Source: an uncultured Lachnospiraceae bacterium (lineage in GTDB: Bacteria > Bacillota > Clostridia > Lachnospirales > Lachnospiraceae). Taken from it: DNA of 56,592 bases. This document shows positions 49,351 through 56,592 of the stretch, piece by piece. The notes below the pieces were generated by a model. That model was not told where the DNA came from. It saw only the letters and a program-made list of their open reading frames with translations, and ran no database searches. The position numbers and the translations under genes are program-made. The first letter of the stretch is position 1. Each line of letters starts with the position of its first letter. The DNA lies in the NCBI GenBank assembly GCA_900553355.1, contig USDK01000010.1, positions 1 through 56,592 of the forward strand, in the 5' to 3' direction.

Positions 49351-52300
49351 TTATATCCCTCCTGTCCGTTTCTGTCCCGTACTCTCATAGAAGGCTTCTA
49401 CCTGTGCCTGCTCCGGATTCATTCCCAGCTCCTCGTAGTGCAGGCTCAGTTTCAGAATCTTCTTGTAATCATTGGGGATGATCTTTTTAAACTTCGGAAG
49501 GTACTCCTCAAATGCCTCCAGGATCTTCTGTCCTTTAGAGGACCCGGTCTTTTCCACATGCTCTCTGATCAGCCGGCGCAGCTCTTCTCTGTCCGCCTTC
49601 TGTGCCACGTCTTCCATGGTGATCATTTCTTTATTGATATTCCGGTACAGCGCATTTTCCTCATCCAGTACATAAGCGATCCCGCCGCTCATACCTGCGG
49701 CAAAGTTCTTGCCGGTCCGTCCAAGAATGGCCGCCTTTCCTCCTGTCATATATTCACAGCCGTGGTCACCCACGCCCTCCACCACTACAGTGGCTCCGGA
49801 GTTGCGCACACAGAACCGTTCTCCTGCCATACCTCTGACAAACGCCTTCCCGGAAGTAGCCCCGTAAAATGCCACATTTCCGATGATCATGTTGTCTTCC
49901 GCCGGATAACTGCTCTCTTTGGGCGGTGCGATGATCAGCTGTCCGCCGGAAAGTCCTTTTCCAAAGTAATCATTACTGTCTCCCCAGAGTTCGATCGTCA
50001 GACCCTTCGGGATAAATGCGCCAAAGCTCTGACCTCCTGTCCCGGTACAATGGATCTGGTAGGTGTCATCCTCAAGCCCTTCCGGATACCTTCTGGTGAT
50101 CTCTGATCCAAAGATCGTCCCGAAGGTACGGTTCGTATTCTTCACATGAACATTCACCTCTCCCGGCAGGCCTTTTTCCAGCTTTGCGCCCAGTTCTTTC
50201 AGCAAAACGGTTTCGTCCAGTGTCTTTTCCAGTTCAAAATCATAGGTACCCGGCACATTATTCTCAGCAGAATACGGATGGTTCAGCACCGCACTCAGGT
50301 CAATCCTTTCACCTCTTGGATTGGCAGGATTTTCTTTTTTCTTCAGGAATTCACTTCTTCCAACCAGCTCATCCACCGTGCGTACACCCAGACGTGCCAT
50401 GTATTCCCGAAGCTCCTGAGCAATAAATTTCATGAAGTGGATCACGTATTCCGGTTTCCCTTTGAAGCACTTCCGAAGCTTTGGATTCTGAGTCGCCACT
50501 CCCATCGGGCAGGTGTCCTTATTGCAGACTCTCATCATTACACAGCCTAAAGCTACCAGCGGGGCTGTCGCAAATCCAAACTCCTCTGCCCCCAGCATAG
50601 CCGCAATGGCCACGTCCCGTCCACTCATAAGCTTCCCGTCCGTCTCCACTTTGATCCGGCCCCGGAGCCCGTTTTTCAACAGAGTCTGATGGGTTTCTGC
50701 CAGTCCCAGTTCCCATGGAAGCCCGGCATTATGGATGGAGCTTCCCGGCGCCGCGCCGGTTCCTCCGTCGTACCCGGAGATCAATACAACCTGGGCCCCC
50801 GCCTTTGCCACACCGGAGGCGATAGTTCCTACACCGGCCTCGGACACCAGTTTAACCGAGATTCTGGCCTGTTTATTTGCATTTTTCAGGTCATAGATCA
50901 GCTGCGCCAGATCCTCAATAGAATAAATGTCATGGTGAGGCGGCGGCGAGATCAGGCTGACGCCCGGTGTGGAATACCGGGTCTTTGCAATCCAGGGATA
51001 TACCTTTTTCCCCGGCAGGTGTCCGCCCTCGCCTGGCTTTGCCCCCTGAGCCATCTTGATCTGGATCTCGTCTGCGCTGACCAGATACCGGCTGGTCACG
51101 CCGAATCTTCCGCTCGCCACCTGCTTGATGGCAGAGCAGCGGTTTTCTTTGGTTCCCTTGGACTCCAGACGCTCCGGAGACTCTCCTCCTTCTCCACTGT
51201 TGGACTTCCCATGGATCGCGTTCATGGCAAGAGCCAGTGTCTCGTGGGCCTCCTGGGAGATAGAGCCATAGGACATGGCACCCGTCTTAAAACGCTGTAC
51301 AATTTTTTCTACGCTTTCCACCTGGTCGATGGGAATGCCTTCCTCTGGATAATCAAACTCCAAAAGGCTCCTAAGATACCCGGTGTCCTCCTGATCTACA
51401 AGCGAAGTATATTTCTTGAATGTGTCATAGTCGTTGTTCCAGACTGCCTGCTGCAGAAGGTGGATGGTCTCCGGATTATAGCGGTGATGCTCGCCCTGGC
51501 TTCGGAAATTATGGCGTCCGATGCTTTCCAGGGTCAGATCCGTTCCCAGTCCCAGCGGATCAAAAGCCGCCCGGTGGAGTTTTTCTACGTCTGCCTGGAT
51601 ATCTTCCATCGTGATGCCGCCCACACGACTGACGGTATTGGTAAAATACCGTTCGATCACTTCTTTGGAGATGCCGATGGCCTCAAAAATCTGAGCCCCC
51701 TGATAGGACTGGATGGTAGAGATTCCCATCTTGGAGGCAATCTTTACGATGCCGCTTAAGATGGCATGGTCGTAATCCTGTACTGCCGCATAATAGTCCT
51801 TTTTCAGCAGTCCCTTCTCGATCATTTCCCGGATGGTCTCATGGGCAAGATAAGGATTGACTGCACAGGCTCCATATCCAAGAAGGGTAGCAAAGTGATG
51901 GACCTCTCTTGGCTCTCCTGACTCCAGGATCAGGGAAAGTGAGGTACTCTTTCTGGTCCGTACCAGATAATGGTGTACTGCGGAAACCGCCAGAAGAGAC
52001 GGCAGAGCCACATGGGTCTCATCCACCCCTCTGTCAGTCAGGATCACAATGGTTGCCCCGTCTTTATAGGCTTTGTCTACATCCAGGAACAGCCGTTCCA
52101 GAGCCTTATCAAAGGGAGTATTTTTATAGCAGATGATCGGAACCTCTGCCACAGAAAATCCCGGCACGTTCATCGTCTTGATCTTTAAGAGATCTGTATC
52201 TGACAGGATGGGGTTCATTACTTTCAATACCTGACAGTTCTCCGGATATTCTTTCAGGAGATTGCCTTCTTTTCCGATGTAGACACTGGTATTGGTAACA

Positions 52301-53886
52301 ATTTCCTCTCTTGCCGCATCGATCGGTGGATTGGTTACCTGGGCAAACCGCTGTTTAAAATAATAAAAGAGGGGCTGATACTCTTTTGAGAGTGCAGCCA
52401 GCGGCGTATCGATTCCCATGGCTGTGATACCTTCTGATCCATTCAGCGCCATGTTCATGATGGTGTCATGGTATTCTTCATAGGCATACCCAAAAGCCTT
52501 CCTGAGTCTTGCACAGGTCTCCTCTGTATATTGTTCCACCATCTGGTTCGGGATCTTCAGATCCTTCAGCTCAATCATATGCTGGTCCAGCCACTCGCCG
52601 TATGGCTGTTTCTTCGCATAATACTCCTTCAGTTCTTCGTCAGTTTTAAGCCTGTGGCTGACGGTATCTGCCACCAGAAGTTTTCCCGGGTGGATTCTTC
52701 CTTTTTCTTTGATGTCTTCTTCCCTGATCTCTTCCAACACGCCAGTCTCGGAAGACAGGTAGAGACAGTTATCTCTGGTCAGATAATACCGGGATGGACG
52801 AAGACCGTTCCGGTCCAGGACGGCTCCCATCATGTCCCCGTCACTGAACAATATTGATGCCGGTCCATCCCATGGCTCCATCATCGTTGCATAATACTGA
52901 TGGAAATCTTTCTCGTCCTGAGAAATGGTGTCGTTGTTCGCCCATGGTTCCGGGATCGTCACCATCACTGCCAGCGGCAGATCCATGCCGTTCATCATCA
53001 TAAATTCCAATGCATTGTCCAGCATGGCGGAATCGGATCCGCTTCTTTCCACCACCGGAAGAATCTTGGAAAGCTTCCCTTCAAAATACCGGGACGCCAT
53101 GTTCTCCTCTCTTGCCAGCATCCGGTCGACATTTCCCTGGATCGTATTGATCTCTCCATTATGTACGATCAGACGGTTCGGATGCGCCCTTTCCCAGCTG
53201 GGTTCCGTGTTGGTACTGAACCGGGAATGGACCATGGCGATGGCAGACTGATAGTCTTTGCTCTGCAGATCCTGATAAAAAGTCCGCAGCTGTCCTACTA
53301 AAAACATTCCCTTATATACGATGGTACGGCTGGACAATGATACGACATAGGTATCTGTGCTGCTCTGTTCAAACTCCCGGCGGACGATATAAAGTCTTCT
53401 GTCAAATGCAAGACCCGTTTCCACCTCCTGCGGTTTTTCAATAAATGCCTGCCAGATATCCGGCATACAAGCCTTTGCCTTATTTCCCAGCACATCCGGA
53501 TTGGTCGGAACTTTTCTCCATCCAAGGAACCGAAGCCCTTCGCCCTTTACAATGGTTTCAAACATGGTTTTTGATTCGTTTTTCTTTAGTTCATTCTGGG
53601 GAAAGAAAAACATGCCGATGCCATATTCTCTCTCCTCTCCAATTTCAATGCCTTCTTTTTTACAGGCTTTCTGAAAAAATGAATGGGAAATCTGCAGCAG
53701 GATACCAACGCCGTCTCCGGTTTTTCCTTCTGCGTCTTTTCCTGCACGATGTTCCAGATTTTCTACAATCTCCAGTGCCTGGCTGACAATCTTGTGGCTT
53801 TTCTTTCCGTCGATATTTACCACTGCGCCGATCCCACAGTTGTCATGCTCCAGCTCAGGACAGTATAATCCTTGTCTGCTGCCCAT
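49351..53886 (-). CDS. gltB: Glutamate synthase large subunit (GltB)
   Basis: Makes two glutamates from glutamine and 2-oxoglutarate. The 1511 residues comprise a short propeptide (about 16 residues), an N-terminal nucleophile Cys17 in NCGIGAV, the central domain, the FMN/3Fe-4S synthase domain (SGYDGGTGAAPG and the cluster CVMMRVCNKDTCPMG) and the C-terminal beta-helix GXGXG domain. Start at 53886 follows GGGGTG. A leader with a terminator-like hairpin lies before the gene, and glnN is divergent. Confidence 0.97.
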   Translation of the reverse strand: MGSRQGLYCPELEHDNCGIGAVVNIDGKKSHKIVSQALEIVENLEHRAGKDAEGKTGDGVGILLQISHSFFQKACKKEGIEIGEEREYGIGMFFFPQNELKKNESKTMFETIVKGEGLRFLGWRKVPTNPDVLGNKAKACMPDIWQAFIEKPQEVETGLAFDRRLYIVRREFEQSSTDTYVVSLSSRTIVYKGMFLVGQLRTFYQDLQSKDYQSAIAMVHSRFSTNTEPSWERAHPNRLIVHNGEINTIQGNVDRMLAREENMASRYFEGKLSKILPVVERSGSDSAMLDNALEFMMMNGMDLPLAVMVTIPEPWANNDTISQDEKDFHQYYATMMEPWDGPASILFSDGDMMGAVLDRNGLRPSRYYLTRDNCLYLSSETGVLEEIREEDIKEKGRIHPGKLLVADTVSHRLKTDEELKEYYAKKQPYGEWLDQHMIELKDLKIPNQMVEQYTEETCARLRKAFGYAYEEYHDTIMNMALNGSEGITAMGIDTPLAALSKEYQPLFYYFKQRFAQVTNPPIDAAREEIVTNTSVYIGKEGNLLKEYPENCQVLKVMNPILSDTDLLKIKTMNVPGFSVAEVPIICYKNTPFDKALERLFLDVDKAYKDGATIVILTDRGVDETHVALPSLLAVSAVHHYLVRTRKSTSLSLILESGEPREVHHFATLLGYGACAVNPYLAHETIREMIEKGLLKKDYYAAVQDYDHAILSGIVKIASKMGISTIQSYQGAQIFEAIGISKEVIERYFTNTVSRVGGITMEDIQADVEKLHRAAFDPLGLGTDLTLESIGRHNFRSQGEHHRYNPETIHLLQQAVWNNDYDTFKKYTSLVDQEDTGYLRSLLEFDYPEEGIPIDQVESVEKIVQRFKTGAMSYGSISQEAHETLALAMNAIHGKSNSGEGGESPERLESKGTKENRCSAIKQVASGRFGVTSRYLVSADEIQIKMAQGAKPGEGGHLPGKKVYPWIAKTRYSTPGVSLISPPPHHDIYSIEDLAQLIYDLKNANKQARISVKLVSEAGVGTIASGVAKAGAQVVLISGYDGGTGAAPGSSIHNAGLPWELGLAETHQTLLKNGLRGRIKVETDGKLMSGRDVAIAAMLGAEEFGFATAPLVALGCVMMRVCNKDTCPMGVATQNPKLRKCFKGKPEYVIHFMKFIAQELREYMARLGVRTVDELVGRSEFLKKKENPANPRGERIDLSAVLNHPYSAENNVPGTYDFELEKTLDETVLLKELGAKLEKGLPGEVNVHVKNTNRTFGTIFGSEITRRYPEGLEDDTYQIHCTGTGGQSFGAFIPKGLTIELWGDSNDYFGKGLSGGQLIIAPPKESSYPAEDNMIIGNVAFYGATSGKAFVRGMAGERFCVRNSGATVVVEGVGDHGCEYMTGGKAAILGRTGKNFAAGMSGGIAYVLDEENALYRNINKEMITMEDVAQKADREELRRLIREHVEKTGSSKGQKILEAFEEYLPKFKKIIPNDYKKILKLSLHYEELGMNPEQAQVEAFYESTGQKRTGGI

Positions 53887-53921
53887 AAGTTTTCACCCCT
53901 TTTTCGGAATTTCCTAAATAT

Positions 53922-53985
53922 AAAAAAGATGACAAAGAAGCGCACACTGCCTGCTGCAGCGATTGCATGACCTCTTTGTCATCTT
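53922..53985 (-). terminator. Terminator-type hairpin in the gltB leader
   Basis: AAGATGACAAAGA (53973-53985 on minus) pairs with TCTTTGTCATCTT (53926-53938), followed by a U-run (to 53922). The 5' arm begins at the predicted transcription start. About 31 loop bases contain further short pairings. Likely an attenuator for gltBD. Confidence 0.72.
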
Positions 53986-53992
53986 AGATACA

Positions 53993-54021
53993 TTTATACC
54001 CTATTTTTCAAAATTTGTAAA
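53993..54021 (-). promoter_or_regulatory. gltBD promoter
   Basis: On the minus strand: TTTACA (54016-54021), 17 bases, TATAAA (53993-53998), start near 53986. Confidence 0.65.
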
Positions 54022-54072
54022 TAGATTCTCCCGATTCTCCCAAGACTTTGTGAAATTTTTTTCAATTTTTGA

Positions 54073-54100
54073 TTGACATTTTCTGATTTTCGTGTATACT
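54073..54100 (+). promoter_or_regulatory. glnN promoter
   Basis: TTGACA (54073-54078), 16 bases, TATACT (54095-54100), start near 54107. It lies about 50 bases from the divergent gltB -35 box. Confidence 0.75.
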
Positions 54101-54114
54101 TCAAGGCATGAAGC

Positions 54115-54150
54115 AAGGGCGCTTTGGATCCATTCCAGAGCGCCCTTTTT
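54115..54150 (+). terminator. Terminator-type hairpin in the glnN leader
   Basis: AAGGGCGCT (54115-54123) pairs with AGCGCCCTT (54139-54147) with a further TGGA/TCCA pair inside, followed by a T-run to 54150. It sits between the glnN promoter and the glnN ribosome site, 31 bases ahead of the ATG, and so could attenuate transcription. Confidence 0.78.
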
Positions 54151-54181
54151 CAAGCTTTGAATTTGGAAAGGAGCTGCATTT

Positions 54182-56290
54182 ATGAGCGATATGAAACTGA
54201 TACCGGAACTTTACGGAAGCCTTGTTTTTAATGATAAGGTCATGCGGGAGCGTCTTCCTAAGGACATTTATAAGGCTCTCCATAAGACGATCCAGAACGG
54301 CACCCACCTGGAGCTGGATGTGGCAAATGTAGTGGCTGGCGCCATGAAGGAATGGGGAGGGGAACATGGAGCAACCCATTTTACCCACTGGTTCCAGCCA
54401 ATGACCGGCTTCACCGCGGAGAAACATGACAGCTTTATCTCCCCCACCGGAGACGGACAGGTGATCATGGAATTTTCCGGAAAAGAGCTGATCAAAGGAG
54501 AACCGGACGCCTCAAGCTTTCCATCCGGCGGGCTTCGTTCCACATTCGAGGCCAGAGGTTACACTGCATGGGATCCGACTTCTCCTGCATTTATTAAGGA
54601 TGGCTCTCTCTACATTCCTACGGCATTCTGTTCCTACAGTGGGGAAGCCCTGGATAAGAAGACGCCTCTTCTTCGTTCCATGGAGGCTTTGAATGCGGAG
54701 GCCGTGAAGCTTCTTCATCTTCTTGGCCGCAAGGATGTCACCCGTGTAGATACTACCATCGGATCTGAGCAGGAATATTTCCTCATTGACAAGGATCTGT
54801 ACAAAAAAAGAAAAGACCTTCTCTTCTGCGGCCGTACCCTCATCGGTGCGCCGGCGCCGAAGGGACAGGAAATGGAGGATCATTACTTTGGCGTACTCAA
54901 GCCGAAGGTATCCGCCTACATGCATGATCTGGACGAAGAGCTCTGGAAGCTGGGGGTTCCGGCCAAAACCAAGCATAACGAAGTAGCTCCTTCTCAGCAT
55001 GAGCTTGCCCCGGTATACAGTACTGCTAACGTGGCCGTCGACCACAATCAGCTTACCATGGAGATCATGAAGAAAATTGCAGATAAACACAACTACGCCT
55101 GCCTGCTCCATGAGAAACCTTTTGAAGGCATCAACGGAAGCGGTAAGCACAACAACTGGTCCATGGTGACCGACGGTGGAGAAAACCTGCTGAATCCGGG
55201 AAAGACTCCGGCTGAGAATCAGCAGTTCCTGGTATTCTTGCTGGCAGTCATCACTGCAGTAGATGAATACGCAGATCTGATGCGTGCATCCGTGGCAAGC
55301 TCCGGAAACGACCATCGTCTCGGCGGAAACGAGGCTCCTCCGGCTATCGTCTCCATTTTCCTGGGAGATGAGCTGACCGCAGTCCTTCATTCCATTGAAG
55401 AAGGGACTGACTTTGAAAAACAAAAACAGACATTAATGGAGATCGGGGCTCACGTACTTCCTCATTTTGCAAAAGACACCACCGACCGGAACCGTACATC
55501 TCCATTCGCATTTACCGGAAATAAATTTGAATTCCGTATGCCGGGAAGTTCTCTGTCCGTCGCCGACCCGAACATCATCCTCAATACGGCAGTGGCAGAG
55601 TCCCTCTCTCAGATCTATGACGCGTTAAAAGATGTCCCGGAAGACGGGCTGGGCGACGCCATTCAGGCACTGTTGAAGGATCTGATCAAGAAGCATAAAA
55701 AGATCCTGTTCAACGGCAATGGATACACACAGGAATGGGTAGAAGAAGCCACACGCAGAGGGCTCTATAATCTGAAATCCCTCCCGGAAGCTATGCCAAG
55801 ACTCATTGCCGATGAAAACATCGACTTATTTACAAAACATCATATCTTCAGCAAGGAAGAACTCTATGCGCGGTATGAAATCCAGCTGGAAAACTATGTA
55901 AAAACCATACACATCGAGTCCCTGGCTATGCAGGATATGGTCAAAAAAGACTTTACACCGGCCCTCTTCTCATACATGAGCGACTTAACAGAAGAAGTTC
56001 TGCAGAAAAAAGAGCTGATGCCAGAACTCCCGTCCTCCTACGAAAAGGACATCATCTCCACCCTCAGCACTGCATCCGAAGAAATCCTTACTTCACTGAA
56101 AGCACTGGATCAGAGCACCAGCAAAGCCGAGGCCAAGGAAGATGCACTTGCCACCGCAAAATACTATCACGACAAAGTCCTGGCAGATATGAACACCCTG
56201 CGGCAGGCCGTAGATCAGGCCGAGGCACTGATCCCCGGCAGCTACCTGCCATACCCCACCTACGACGAACTACTGTTCTCACTGCGGTAA
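54182..56290 (+). CDS. glnN: Type III glutamine synthetase (GlnN)
   Basis: ATP-dependent formation of glutamine from glutamate and ammonium. The 702-residue length and N-terminal block (LYGSLVFNDKVMRERLP) mark the GSIII class found in Bacteroides and many clostridia. Visible active-site motifs include GSEQEYFLID, NEVAPSQHELAPVY, SGKHNNWSM and NRTSPFAFTGNKFEFRMPGSS. GGAG stands about eight bases before the ATG. Divergent from gltBD and with a leader terminator, so regulated by nitrogen supply in all likelihood. Confidence 0.97.
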   Translation: MSDMKLIPELYGSLVFNDKVMRERLPKDIYKALHKTIQNGTHLELDVANVVAGAMKEWGGEHGATHFTHWFQPMTGFTAEKHDSFISPTGDGQVIMEFSGKELIKGEPDASSFPSGGLRSTFEARGYTAWDPTSPAFIKDGSLYIPTAFCSYSGEALDKKTPLLRSMEALNAEAVKLLHLLGRKDVTRVDTTIGSEQEYFLIDKDLYKKRKDLLFCGRTLIGAPAPKGQEMEDHYFGVLKPKVSAYMHDLDEELWKLGVPAKTKHNEVAPSQHELAPVYSTANVAVDHNQLTMEIMKKIADKHNYACLLHEKPFEGINGSGKHNNWSMVTDGGENLLNPGKTPAENQQFLVFLLAVITAVDEYADLMRASVASSGNDHRLGGNEAPPAIVSIFLGDELTAVLHSIEEGTDFEKQKQTLMEIGAHVLPHFAKDTTDRNRTSPFAFTGNKFEFRMPGSSLSVADPNIILNTAVAESLSQIYDALKDVPEDGLGDAIQALLKDLIKKHKKILFNGNGYTQEWVEEATRRGLYNLKSLPEAMPRLIADENIDLFTKHHIFSKEELYARYEIQLENYVKTIHIESLAMQDMVKKDFTPALFSYMSDLTEEVLQKKELMPELPSSYEKDIISTLSTASEEILTSLKALDQSTSKAEAKEDALATAKYYHDKVLADMNTLRQAVDQAEALIPGSYLPYPTYDELLFSLR

Positions 56291-56310
56291 CAAACGGGGA
56301 CGTACACTTT

Positions 56311-56592
56311 TGATATGCTCCCTTCTAAGTAGACAAGTGAAATAATAAAAACTTGTCACTTAGGAGGGAGCATATTTTATGTCAAAAAGAAAGATATCTG
56401 TGGAAGATAAGATCTATGCCGTACATCTGTATCTGGACGGAAAGGGAAGTCTCCGTCAGATCGCATCCTTGTTTGATGTCAGCCTGTCTTCCTTCCAGCA
56501 ATGGATCCGTAATTATGAATCCATGGGAGCAGATGCGTTCACATTAAAGGGAAGCAAGAAATATTCCAAAGAATTGAAGTTACAGGCAGTTT
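56311..56592 (+). mobile_element. IS3-family-like insertion sequence, left end, cut by the window
   Basis: Begins with TGATATGCTCCCTTC, a plausible terminal repeat starting with TG, 20 bases after the glnN stop. The terminal region is itself able to pair with the segment just before the transposase ATG (ATATGCTCCC with GGGAGCATAT). Right end outside the window. Confidence 0.7.
56379..56592 (+). CDS. IS3-type transposase OrfA, partial (3' end outside window)
   Basis: The first 71 residues of a helix-turn-helix transposase subunit (KIYAVHLYLDGKGSLRQIA, then SLSSFQQWIRNYE), followed by the KGSKKYSKELK segment typical of IS3-group OrfA. The ribosome site GGAGGG precedes the ATG and lies within the hairpin arm paired to the element end. 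No downstream OrfB is visible in the window. Confidence 0.8.
   Translation, partial: MSKRKISVEDKIYAVHLYLDGKGSLRQIASLFDVSLSSFQQWIRNYESMGADAFTLKGSKKYSKELKLQAV

Noticed and set aside
49189..50106. A 305-codon open frame opposite gltD and gltB
   Set aside because: It spans the junction of two clearly coding genes on the other strand and shows no family match.
54512..55423. A 303-codon open frame antisense to glnN
   Set aside because: No ribosome site or recognisable protein; the sense strand encodes an unmistakable type III glutamine synthetase. GC-rich third positions explain the open frame.

Overview
The window looks like the chromosome of an anaerobic, Gram-positive Clostridium-class bacterium, most likely Lachnospiraceae. 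Pointers are an archaeal-type AspRS in one operon with gatCAB behind a T-box leader, a CIRCE operator at htpG, a type III glutamine synthetase, small families I associate with Lachnospiraceae (DUF5721, DUF4358), subtilase and DHHW/MBOAT surface genes, and no outer-membrane genes. The species assignment is inference. Most of the window is ordinary chromosome of moderate GC; positions 1 to about 6000 are clearly more AT-rich and look acquired.

Layout. (1) 45-4914: an AT-rich two-gene unit, a giant STAND-like protein translationally coupled to a Ser/Thr protein kinase; then an IS200-type element (about 4940-5612) and a gene-free scar with tandem repeats and a hairpin (5640-6000). This is the best candidate for an undescribed, possibly defence-related, system. 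(2) 6096-11825: redox enzymes (a HicDH/LDH-like enzyme, a zinc alcohol dehydrogenase with a COG0523 metallochaperone GTPase, a D-2-hydroxyacid dehydrogenase), a membrane C39-like peptidase and tRNA-Gly(TCC). (3) 11797-22327, all minus strand: a surface O-acylation cassette (SGNH, DUF4358, MBOAT, DHHW) running into rluF-type, ligA and clpX, then across a hairpin into a subtilase, a coiled-coil protein and an LspA-like protein. (4) 22330-31900: divergent promoters, a 190-bp inverted-repeat element in front of a DUF5721 gene, htpG with CIRCE, two flavodoxin-like reductases divergent from an HxlR regulator, and an FtsX-type ABC exporter. (5) 31936-41061: an amidophosphoribosyltransferase lacking the N-terminal cysteine, the tRNA-dependent Asn (possibly also Gln) operon aspS / zinc-ribbon protein / gatC / gatA / gatB with T-box, and a ClC channel. 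(6) 41133-46603: a Gld-type ABC operon and a Fic protein. (7) 46723-56290: mtnA, then the ammonium-assimilation pair gltBD and glnN, divergent and each with a terminator in its leader. (8) 56311-end: the start of an IS3-type element, cut by the window.

The genes work together most clearly in three places. AspRS would load Asp on tRNA-Asn and GatCAB would amidate it, with the operon sensing uncharged tRNA. GlnN and GltBD form a GS-GOGAT cycle with matching leader control. The acylation cassette would export acyl groups across the membrane and place them on a wall or capsule polymer.
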